The notes below the pieces were generated by a model. The model searched no databases. It was not told the DNA's origin and was given only the letters and a program-made list of their open reading frames with translations. DNA of 17,586 bases, taken from the NCBI GenBank assembly GCA_964556005.1, contig CAZKUR010000084.1:1-17586 (forward strand). The letters run 5' to 3'. Every line of letters begins with the position of its first letter. Position 1 is the first letter of the stretch. Positions 8,550-16,070 of the stretch are shown one piece after another. Origin of the DNA: CAZKUR01 sp964556005 (lineage in GTDB: Bacteria; Bacteroidota; Ignavibacteria; Ignavibacteriales; Ignavibacteriaceae). The position numbers were made by a program, and so were the translations under genes.

Positions 8550-9539
8550 ATGCAATTTACACCATCATCTACCAGATATGATAATATGAATTACATCCGC
8601 TGCGGGAAGAGCGGGATAAAATTGCCGCAAATTTCGTTAGGCCTCTGGCATAACTTTGGCGCTGTAGACAAATTTGAAAATTCCAGGGCTATGATTCTCC
8701 GTGCATTTGATCTTGGAATAACTCATTTCGATCTTGCCAACAATTACGGACCTCCTTACGGCTCGGCAGAAGAAACTTTCGGCTTAATTTTAAAAAAAGA
8801 TTTAATGACTTACCGGGATGAATTAATTATTTCCACAAAAGCCGGATGGGATATGTGGCCGGGTCCGTATGGGAATTTCGGTTCAAGAAAATATCTTATC
8901 GCCAGTATTGATCAAAGCTTAAAAAGAATGAATCTTGAATACGTTGATATTTTTTATCATCATCGTCCCGATCCTGAAACACCTCTTGAAGAAACAATGG
9001 GAGCACTTGCTCATATTATTAAAAGCGGAAAGGCTTTGCATGTAGGAATTTCCCAGTACAAACCTGAAGAAACAAAAAAAGCTGCATCTATTCTCCAACA
9101 GATGGGAGTTAAATGTTTGATTCATCAGCCTAACTATAATTTGTTTGATAGATGGATCGAAAACGGATTGACAAATGTACTTGACGAATTGGGAATCGGA
9201 TGCATCGTCTTTTCACCCTTAGCACAGGGAATTTTATCGGATAAATATTTAAATGGAATTCCGTCAGATTCACGTGCAGGAAAAGAACGAACATATTTGA
9301 AGCGAAGTCAAATCACTGAAGAGATTTTAAACAAAGTTCAAAAGTTAAATGAGCTTGCTCAAAAAAGAGGACAATCGTTAGCACAAATGTCTTTAGCCTG
9401 GGTATTAAAAAATCCTACTGTTACCTCTGCATTAATAGGCAGCAGCAAGGTGAGTCAAATTGAAGATTCGGTTGATGCACTAAAAAATCTTAAGTTCGAT
9501 GATGATGAATTATCTCAGATAAATGAAATCATTTCTTAA
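8550..9539 (+). CDS. yghZ: Aldo/keto reductase, YghZ/L-glyceraldehyde 3-phosphate reductase type
   Basis: The 329-residue protein is a TIM-barrel NADPH-dependent aldo/keto reductase. It matches the YghZ (AKR14) group closely: ISLGLWHNFG, FDLANNYGPPYGSAE, ELIISTKAGWDMWPGPYG, GSRKYLIASIDQSLKRM and DIFYHHRPDPETPLEET are near-diagnostic. The catalytic tetrad would be Asp 61, Tyr 66, Lys 97 and His 138, and GSSKVSQIEDS near the C-terminus forms the cofactor phosphate-binding part. Characterised relatives reduce L-glyceraldehyde 3-phosphate and detoxify methylglyoxal. The first ATG is preferred over Met 13 because family members share a short N-terminal extension ending in RYxxMxYxRCG. There is no clear Shine-Dalgarno sequence, as is common in this group of bacteria. 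It stands alone and converges with the minus-strand GH3 gene. Membership of the upstream biosynthetic cluster is unlikely, given the decayed strip between them. Confidence 0.93.
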   Translation: MQFTPSSTRYDNMNYIRCGKSGIKLPQISLGLWHNFGAVDKFENSRAMILRAFDLGITHFDLANNYGPPYGSAEETFGLILKKDLMTYRDELIISTKAGWDMWPGPYGNFGSRKYLIASIDQSLKRMNLEYVDIFYHHRPDPETPLEETMGALAHIIKSGKALHVGISQYKPEETKKAASILQQMGVKCLIHQPNYNLFDRWIENGLTNVLDELGIGCIVFSPLAQGILSDKYLNGIPSDSRAGKERTYLKRSQITEEILNKVQKLNELAQKRGQSLAQMSLAWVLKNPTVTSALIGSSKVSQIEDSVDALKNLKFDDDELSQINEIIS

Positions 9540-9595
9540 TAAATTGAAATAAGAAAAATATTTTTAATCTGAGAAAATCGTTTTCATTTAATTGT

Positions 9596-9886
9596 TTACC
9601 TGACGCAATTGAAAACATCAACAGGTCCAAAGGACAACAAAACTCCATCATCAAAAAATTGTAAGTTGCCTGAAGTATATTTTAAAGTAATAGAATCCAG
9701 AGAAGTGAAGGGTTTACTCAATTCCAAAATTAGAGTCGTTTTGTCATTATCTTTTAATGAAATTTTTGTGGTTGAATTTATTTCATATTCATTCTTTGTA
9801 ATGATGAAAACTGCATCCGAATTCGACGGTTCTTTCAAAGGTTTATTAAAAATTATTTCAATATGTTTTCCATCCTCAGAGACAAT
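9596..9886 (-). pseudogene. C-terminal Ig-like (SwmB-like) domain separated from the GH3 gene by a stop
   Basis: Immediately after the TAA of the GH3 gene, and in the same frame, 96 codons stay open to the TAA at 9596-9598. The translation begins IVSEDGKHIEIIFNKPL, has DNDKTTLILELSKPF in the middle, then ITLKYTSGNLQFFDDG, and ends FGPVDVFNCVR. This is the layout of the beta-sandwich domains (SwmB-like) found on secreted proteins of Ignavibacteria and relatives. It has no start of its own, so it reads as the lost C-terminal domain of the GH3 protein. The separating codon could be a real nonsense mutation or a base-call error. Confidence 0.75.
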
Positions 9887-11806
9887 TTAAGATAAATATT
9901 GCGGTGAGGATCCTTTAGGTGAATCATCAAATGAAGTTATGCCGTAACCATACGGAAATAGCGGATTCGCATTTTTGTCACTGTAATCAAATGGAATTTG
10001 CTGTAAGTTTCTCGGCCAAGCATGAGAAAGCACACCATGCGGTTTATAATCACCGTATAAAACCTGGGCAATACCATCACCCTCGGTTCCCGGCAGCCAG
10101 GCTGCAAATAATACGTCTGTAAAATGGAGGATCTTCTGTATAATTAAAGGTCTTCCGCTGATCAAAATTACTATTACCGGGTGGCTATAACTTTTCATCT
10201 TTTTTATTAATTCTAAATCTTCGTTTGAAACAATAGGATTGGGATTATCCCCTTTCATCTCTGCATAAGGTTTCTCACCAATTACTACAACCGAGTAATC
10301 GGCTTTTGTATTTCTGAAATTTCCTTGTTCCGAAAATTCAAAATCTGCCGAAGGTGCAATTTTTTTCATCCCCTGAAGAATAGTCGTACCGATGGTTGTA
10401 ATTCCGCTGTCTCCCTGCCATGATATAGTCCAGCCTCCGCACTGGTAACCTAAATTATCAGCGTGTGAACCGGCAACCAATATTCTTACATCTTTTTTCG
10501 GAATAGGAAGAATGCCGTTTTTCTTTTTCAGAAGAACTAATGATTCCCTTACGCATTGACGTGCAACTTTTCTGTGTTCTTCACTTCCAACGGAGTCAAT
10601 CAAACTTTTATCAGCATAAGGTTTTTCGAAAACTCCAAGCATAAATTTGATTCTCAAAATTCGTCTAATTGCATCATTAATTCTAACGATTGAAATTTTT
10701 CCTTCGTTAATCAATTCTTCTATATAAGTGAAAAAGTCTTTGTAACGGTGAGGAAGCATTACCATATCGACGCCGGCATTTATTGCAATTTCCAGTGCCT
10801 GCTTATAATCACCTGATAATTGATCAACCCCGCCCCAATCTGAAATAACAAATCCTTTAAAGCCTAATTCCTTTTTTAAAACATCGGTTAGCCAAAATTT
10901 ATTTCCATGCATTTTTTTGCCGTTGATGCTGCTGTAAGAAACCATAACGCTGCCGACACCGGACTTTATTGCAGAAATATAAGGCGGCAAGTATGTATCA
11001 CGAATTTCTTCTTCGCTTGCTATCGTATTTCCTTGATCGATCCCGTTTAAAGTTCCGCCGTCACCAAGATAGTGTTTCGCGCATGCGAGAATATCAATAT
11101 GATCTTTAGAATTTTCACCTTGAAAACCATTTATTTCTGCATCTCCCAATGGTTGAACAAGATCCGGCTTTCCGCCAAATCCTTCATAAAATCTTCCCCA
11201 GCGTTCATCCCGCGGTACAGCGGCACAAGGAGCAAATGTCCAGTCGATTCCTGTTGCTGCAATTTCTTTTGCAATTATCTCGGCAGCTTCTTCAATCAAC
11301 TTAGGATCTCTTGTACATCCTAAACCGATATTGTGAGGGAAAATAGTCGCACCGTAAATATTATTATTCCCATGAACTGCATCTATCCCGTAGATAAGCG
11401 GAATTTTCAATCTTGTTTTTAAAGCATAACTCTGCAGTGTATCGTAAAGATCAGCCCACGTTGAAGTTTTGTTGTCACCATTTTCCGAATCTCCACCGCT
11501 TAGTGCCGAACCGATGAAATAATTGGTTATATCAGGAAGGTTATTGACCAATGTTGTATGATCTACCTGCATCATCTGGCCGATTTTTTCTTCGATAGTC
11601 ATCTTGCCAATTAAATCGTTTACCCGTTGATCGATTGAAGCAGTTGTATCGAGATAAACAGGTGTTTGTGCGGATATTTTTGATGTGATGTTATTAATCA
11701 TAATTAAAATTATGATAAGATTGAATAAAAATTTTTTCTCATATACGAAATTTAGAATTAAATCATCAAAAAAAAACGATGCTTTAACCCTGTATTTTTT
11801 AACCAA
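9887..11806 (-). CDS. Secreted glycoside hydrolase family 3 beta-glucosidase/exo-glucanase
   Basis: The 639-residue frame covers both GH3 domains. The N-terminal barrel has KMTIEEKIGQMMQ (68-80), GIDAVHG (140-146), KHYLGDGG (244-251) and VISDWGG, whose Asp 323 is the expected nucleophile. The C-terminal domain has GEKPYAEMKGDN, whose Glu 516 matches the acid/base position of barley exohydrolase ExoI. It should release glucose from the non-reducing ends of beta-glucans outside the cytoplasm. The listed start is a TTG giving an unusually long, charged N-terminus before the hydrophobic core FLFNLIIILIMI and a cleavage site near ISAQ. A better start, ATG at 11742-11740 (MRK...), is one base out of frame; one extra A in the A6 run just downstream would give a normal MRKKFLFN signal peptide. 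The gene also ends at a TAA directly before an in-frame Ig-like domain. Function of the core is firm; whether the gene is intact is doubtful. Confidence 0.88.
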   Translation of the reverse strand: MVKKYRVKASFFFDDLILNFVYEKKFLFNLIIILIMINNITSKISAQTPVYLDTTASIDQRVNDLIGKMTIEEKIGQMMQVDHTTLVNNLPDITNYFIGSALSGGDSENGDNKTSTWADLYDTLQSYALKTRLKIPLIYGIDAVHGNNNIYGATIFPHNIGLGCTRDPKLIEEAAEIIAKEIAATGIDWTFAPCAAVPRDERWGRFYEGFGGKPDLVQPLGDAEINGFQGENSKDHIDILACAKHYLGDGGTLNGIDQGNTIASEEEIRDTYLPPYISAIKSGVGSVMVSYSSINGKKMHGNKFWLTDVLKKELGFKGFVISDWGGVDQLSGDYKQALEIAINAGVDMVMLPHRYKDFFTYIEELINEGKISIVRINDAIRRILRIKFMLGVFEKPYADKSLIDSVGSEEHRKVARQCVRESLVLLKKKNGILPIPKKDVRILVAGSHADNLGYQCGGWTISWQGDSGITTIGTTILQGMKKIAPSADFEFSEQGNFRNTKADYSVVVIGEKPYAEMKGDNPNPIVSNEDLELIKKMKSYSHPVIVILISGRPLIIQKILHFTDVLFAAWLPGTEGDGIAQVLYGDYKPHGVLSHAWPRNLQQIPFDYSDKNANPLFPYGYGITSFDDSPKGSSPQYLS

Positions 11807-11915
11807 AATTAAACCGGGAAAACATTTTTCAGAAGATGCGTATTTGATAAAATCATAAAAACAAAATTATAATAATGATAAAGTCTTAAAGATTCTATAA
11901 AAGGAAATGTAATAA

Positions 11916-12374
11916 TTTATTTGTGATGATTTATCGAATATAAGTTACATCGATCAATTCAATATTTGGTCTGAGTTTAAAAATCTTTCACGGTTTGCAG
12001 AAGAAATAAATTTTAATCTTCCGCATATTGAATTTAAAACACTTTACGCAAGGGCACTAAAAAATAAACCGGATGAACATGCGCCATACCTCGTTCGATG
12101 TATTTGCTTCGGCTCAGATTGTGCACTCTGGATTAAAAATCTTGATTACCAATGGTCGCTGCCGAATGAAGGAAAGATGCCGTCGGAAATCGAAACATTC
12201 GTTCAAATCGTTACTGATTTTGTTCCCGGTAATTATTCCGTAAAGTGATACGACCCGCAAACAGGTAAATTTTCCGGAAAGACTTTACAAACATCTGTTA
12301 ATGGAAACGGTATTCTTTCACTTATTGAGTTGAACATACAACAATTTAAAAAAATTTATGGATTTAATAATTGA
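11916..12374 (+). pseudogene. Remnant of a secreted glycoside-hydrolase-like protein with an internal TGA
   Basis: A frame open from 11916 is interrupted by TGA at 12246-12248 and continues to the TGA at 12372-12374. Before the stop it reads SYIDQFNIWSEFKNLSRFAE and CALWIKNLDYQW; across it, GNYSVK-stop-YDPQTGK. In C-terminal beta domains of cellulase-like and collagenase-like hydrolases this strand normally reads YxVxWYDPxTG, so the stop replaces a Trp (TGG to TGA). The upstream part resembles the end of a TIM-barrel, where YIDxxNLYxxFKxLSxF is typical. The N-terminal barrel is missing and no start is visible. It lies divergent to the GH3 gene. I judge it a truncated, inactive relic; the exact family is uncertain. 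Confidence 0.7.
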
Positions 12375-12712
12375 AAAGTGGGAGGCAAGTTTTCTTTAAA
12401 ACATTTTAAAAAGTAAAATTTTAGGTGTCCAAATCGAACCAAATTAAAAAAAAATTACGCATGTAGAAAAAAGTTGAAGTAGAAATAAATCTGTTTCTTC
12501 GAGCATATAATTATTAAGTTCTTTGACAAATTGCCGGAAAAAACCAATTTTTAGACTAAATTTGAAGGTAATGTGTTATTCTGAATCATTGCTCATCTGA
12601 ATGAAAATTCTATCACAGATAACACAAAATCAGAATTTGTAAATTTTCCCAAAAAATACTTTTCTATATTTAAATAGTATTTGTAAATTGCAATATATTC
12701 TACCTATTAAAG
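12375..12712. other. Leader/promoter region of the sigma factor gene
   Basis: AT-rich non-coding stretch with no gene. A TTGACA at 12523-12528 is a possible -35 box, but no convincing -10 box follows at normal spacing, and no Bacteroidota-type TAnnTTTG element is clearly placed. It contains a repeated 11-mer. No ribosome binding site is evident before the ATG at 12713. Confidence 0.4.
12635..12689. repeat. Two direct copies of ATTTGTAAATT upstream of the sigma factor
   Basis: The 11-mer ATTTGTAAATT occurs at 12635-12645 and 12679-12689, start to start 44 bases, about four helical turns. The second copy ends 23 bases before the sigma factor ATG. It could be a promoter or operator element, for example for autoregulation. 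In AT-rich DNA such a pair may also arise by chance. Confidence 0.3.
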
Positions 12713-13282
12713 ATGCAAAAGAATCAAACGGAAAATTTCACGCAGTTAATACAAGAATATTCGAAAGGAAATAAGCTTGCATTAAATCAAATTTTGCCCC
12801 TTATTTACGACGAATTAAGAAAAATCTCATCAAGGTATTTGAGGGAAGAATACCGTAACCATACTTTCCAAACAACAGAGCTTGTACATGAGGCATATCT
12901 CAGACTAATCGGAGATCAAAATATTTCATGGGAGAACAGGGCTCACTTTTTCGGAATTGCAGCCCAGTCTATGAGGCAAATCCTTGTGGATCATGCACGC
13001 AAACGAAACGCTAAAAAAAGAGGCGGCGGCAAATCCAACCTTTCTCTTGAGGAAGTGTTTAAGATTTCCGAAAATGCTGATGAACAAATCCTTGCACTTG
13101 ATGAAGCTCTTAAAAGATTAACTGCCGTTGATGAGCGATCAAGCAAGATTGTCGAGCTAAGATATTTTTCCGGACTAACCATCGAAGAAACAGCCAAAGT
13201 TTTAAACATATCAATTTCAACCGCAAAACGGGATTGGAATTTCGCCAAAGCATGGCTTTACCGCGAAATTCAAAATCAATGA
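12713..13282 (+). CDS. ECF-like RNA polymerase sigma factor
   Basis: The 189-residue protein has the two-domain layout of the ECF-like Sigma70_ECF family. Region 2 is LPLIYDELRKISSRYLR (28-44) followed by QTTELVHEAYLRL (53-65) and AQSMRQILVDHARKRNAKKRGG. Region 4 has ALKRLTAVDERSSKIVELRYFSGLTIEETAKVLNISISTAKRDW, the -35-binding helix-turn-helix. It directs RNA polymerase to a set of promoters not known here. The position that is usually acidic in ordinary ECF factors (region 2.2, DAEDLVQE-like) is QTTELVHE, with Thr 54 and 55. No anti-sigma factor gene is adjacent; instead a Ser/Thr kinase begins 21 bases downstream. This resembles kinase-controlled ECF systems such as EcfP/PknT of Vibrio, where a threonine in this region is phosphorylated. 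Confidence 0.92.
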   Translation: MQKNQTENFTQLIQEYSKGNKLALNQILPLIYDELRKISSRYLREEYRNHTFQTTELVHEAYLRLIGDQNISWENRAHFFGIAAQSMRQILVDHARKRNAKKRGGGKSNLSLEEVFKISENADEQILALDEALKRLTAVDERSSKIVELRYFSGLTIEETAKVLNISISTAKRDWNFAKAWLYREIQNQ

Positions 13283-13303
13283 TTTTGTTTCAAGGTTAAA
13301 AAT

Positions 13304-15904
13304 TTGGATACAGAGAGAATATCGCGAATAAAAATTTTATTCGAGGAAGCTAAAAAACTTTCCGGAGAAGATCGAAATGATTTTCTAAACAAAGAGTGCG
13401 ACTCGGATGAGTCTCTAAAAGAGGAAATTATTTCCTTAATAAATTCTTTGGAAAATACTGAAGATTTCCTCGAAGAACCTCTAAAGATTGCAGATGAAAA
13501 TAAACGATTCTTTGTTGATCCTTACTTAGGCAAACAAGTAGGTAATTTTATTATAGAGGGAGAAGCCGGTATCGGCGGTATGGGAGTTGTTTATGCCGGG
13601 AAAAGAAACGATCAGGAATTTGAACAAAAAGTTGCAATAAAAATTTTAAAGTACGGACTCACCTCGGACTATCATTTAAAACGCTTTCAGATAGAAAGAC
13701 AAACATTAGCAAATCTTCAGCATCCCCATATTGCCCGCTTGCTCGACGGTGGAACAACATCTGACGGGTTACCGTATCTCGTTATGGAATTCATCGACGG
13801 CAAACCTGTTACTACATACTGTATCGAGAAAAATTTAAGTATAAATGAAAAACTTGAAATTTTTATGAAGGTTTGCAGCGCCGTCCAATATGCCCATCAG
13901 AACCTTGTTATCCATCGCGATTTAAAGCCTGGAAATATTCTTGTTACCGAAGACGGAAAGCCTAAGCTCCTTGATTTCGGAATTGCAAAACTAATCAACG
14001 AGGACCTGGTTGAAAACGAAACCGGTTTAACAAGGACAGCAATGTGGCATCTTACTCCAGACTACGCGAGCCCCGAACAGATAAAAGGTGAAAAGATTAC
14101 TACGGCAAGCGATATTTATTCTTTAGGGATTATGCTGTATCAATTAATGACCGGATACCTTCCGTACAAAATAACAAATTCATCGCCTGCTGCAATTACT
14201 AAAGTTGTTACCGAAACCAATATTATACTGCCAAGCGAAAGGGTTAGAAGAACCGAAGAAATTTCTTCGCTGGAAAGCATTGAAAAAAAACAAAATGATA
14301 AAAATAGCACGGATATTAAAAAGGAAAAGCCGGATAAATTATCGCGTTTCCTAAAGGGCGATCTTGATAATATAATTCTTAAGGCAATGCACAAAGACCC
14401 TGCAAGACGTTATTCTTCTATTCAACAATTTTCGGAAGACATCAAAAGACATTTGGCTGGACGTACCGTAATTGCCAGGAAAGATACTACAGGATACAGG
14501 ATATCAAAATTTATGGGACGGCATAAAATTGGTTTTGTCACTTCGGTTTTATTCGTTGTATTTCTTATCCTGAGCGTAATATTAATTTCATGGCAGGCCG
14601 ATAAAGCCGCAAAAGAGAGGGATGTTGCTCAACAAGAATCAAAAAAAGCAGAAGCTGTTAACAAGTTTTTACAGCAAATGCTTTCTTCTCCGGACCCATC
14701 CGAATCCGGGCGAGATGTAAAAGTTTATGAGGTGCTGGAGAAAGCTTCAAAAGAAATAAAAACAAAATTCAAAAATCAACCGGCGATTGCTGCAGCTATT
14801 AACAGCACTATCGGTAATACTTTTACGAATTTAGGCGAATTCGATGAAGCAAAAAAACATTTGCTTCGAGCGCTGGAGTTAAATAAAAAAATTTACGGCA
14901 TCAAAAGTAAAGAAACCGCCGCCAGCATGCATGATCTGGCAGCTTATTATGATTGGGTCGGTAATTTAAAAGCAGCAGATTCATTATTCAGTAAAGCAGA
15001 AGAAATTTTGGAAAAATTACCGGAAAAACATCCTTCGTTGATGGCAACTAATTTGACCGACTTCGGGCTGTTAAAAAACGATGAAGGGAAATACGATGAG
15101 GCAAAGCCCCTGCTCGAAAAAGCCTTAAATTTGCTTCTAAATAATAAAGGTTCGGATAGCGTGGATATTGCCATTACCACGAATGATCTTGCAATTACGC
15201 TGGATTATTTAAAAGAATATGATGAAGCCGAAAAAAAATACCTTCAATCCCAGAAAATTTTTATCAGCCAGTACGGCGAAAGAAGACCGGAAGTAGCTTC
15301 GACTTATAACAACCTCGGTTTATTGTGTGTAGAAAAAAATGATTATAAGGATGCAAAAATTTATCTTGAAAAATCCCTAAAGCTAAAAATCGAATTATTG
15401 GGAAAAGATCATCCAAACGTTGGTTTAGCATTAAATAATATGGGAAGCGTTTATCTTCGAACAAAAAAATATAAAACCGCAGAAAAATATTTCCGCGAAG
15501 CTCTTCAAAATTTTCACAAATCATTAAAGCCCGGCCACATGTGGTTTGCTATGAGTGAGTACTGGCTGGGCCGCTCATTGATGGGTGAAAAAGAATATGC
15601 TACTGCCGAATCTTATTTTAGAAAATCTCTTGCAATAAGAGAAAAAGTTTTTTCTAAAAATAATTATATGACGTGTTTATCAAGAGGTGATTTGGGTATA
15701 AGTCTTCTTAAACAAAATAAGTTGAATGAGGCTGAAATATTTCTTTTAGATGCTTTCAATAATTATCGTAATGAAGTCGGTAAACAGGATAAAAACAGTG
15801 TAAGGTACGCAAAAAGCTTAGAAGATCTGTATCAAAAGAAAAATGAACCTAAAAAAGCAGCATACTTCAAGCAAATAGTACAAGAGCTTTCCGAAAAACT
15901 ATAA
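13304..15904 (+). CDS. Transmembrane Ser/Thr protein kinase with a C-terminal TPR domain
   Basis: The 866-residue protein starts with a short helical segment (ILFEEAKKLSGEDRNDFL) typical of this kinase class. The kinase domain runs from about 80 to 395: GIGGMG (89-94) binds ATP, VAIK has Lys 113, HRDLKPGN has catalytic Asp 206, LLDFG has Asp 224 and YASPEQ is the APE equivalent. All catalytic residues are present. One hydrophobic segment, about 409-431, follows, then a short coiled-coil-like stretch and about eight tetratricopeptide repeats of roughly 42 residues (about 480-850), for example ALNNMGSVYLRTKKYKTAE. The topology implies a cytoplasmic kinase and periplasmic TPR sensor or scaffold. 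The only available start is TTG 13304, because a stop (that of the sigma gene) is in the same frame just upstream and no ATG lies between. Spacing of 21 bases indicates an operon with the sigma factor, the likely target or partner. Confidence 0.93.
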   Translation: MDTERISRIKILFEEAKKLSGEDRNDFLNKECDSDESLKEEIISLINSLENTEDFLEEPLKIADENKRFFVDPYLGKQVGNFIIEGEAGIGGMGVVYAGKRNDQEFEQKVAIKILKYGLTSDYHLKRFQIERQTLANLQHPHIARLLDGGTTSDGLPYLVMEFIDGKPVTTYCIEKNLSINEKLEIFMKVCSAVQYAHQNLVIHRDLKPGNILVTEDGKPKLLDFGIAKLINEDLVENETGLTRTAMWHLTPDYASPEQIKGEKITTASDIYSLGIMLYQLMTGYLPYKITNSSPAAITKVVTETNIILPSERVRRTEEISSLESIEKKQNDKNSTDIKKEKPDKLSRFLKGDLDNIILKAMHKDPARRYSSIQQFSEDIKRHLAGRTVIARKDTTGYRISKFMGRHKIGFVTSVLFVVFLILSVILISWQADKAAKERDVAQQESKKAEAVNKFLQQMLSSPDPSESGRDVKVYEVLEKASKEIKTKFKNQPAIAAAINSTIGNTFTNLGEFDEAKKHLLRALELNKKIYGIKSKETAASMHDLAAYYDWVGNLKAADSLFSKAEEILEKLPEKHPSLMATNLTDFGLLKNDEGKYDEAKPLLEKALNLLLNNKGSDSVDIAITTNDLAITLDYLKEYDEAEKKYLQSQKIFISQYGERRPEVASTYNNLGLLCVEKNDYKDAKIYLEKSLKLKIELLGKDHPNVGLALNNMGSVYLRTKKYKTAEKYFREALQNFHKSLKPGHMWFAMSEYWLGRSLMGEKEYATAESYFRKSLAIREKVFSKNNYMTCLSRGDLGISLLKQNKLNEAEIFLLDAFNNYRNEVGKQDKNSVRYAKSLEDLYQKKNEPKKAAYFKQIVQELSEKL

Positions 15905-16070
15905 TACAATATTTACCTCTAAACTGAACCAATTCGTTTGTTTTTTTCGCATGTATAACTGCTGCATAAATTGATTGTTTTCTTCAGAAGTCAATCTCAA
16001 TTTAACAAGCTGAAAATTTATTATTTACTCATAATAAAACTCTTCCAATAATAAATGAAAGGCTATTAAA

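Noticed and set aside
9540..9595. Possible bidirectional terminator between the convergent reductase and GH3 genes
   Set aside because: GAAAA-TCG-TTTTC and an AAAAATATTTTT palindrome are present, but the stems are short and pure A-T or nearly so, with no clear T tract; too weak to annotate.
9609..9890. 93-codon plus-strand open frame
   Set aside because: It is antisense to the Ig-like domain that continues the GH3 frame; its translation has no protein-family character.
12246..12248. TGA read as Trp or selenocysteine
   Set aside because: TGA ends normal genes in the window, Trp is encoded by TGG elsewhere, and the surrounding gene is already truncated; a nonsense mutation or error is simpler.
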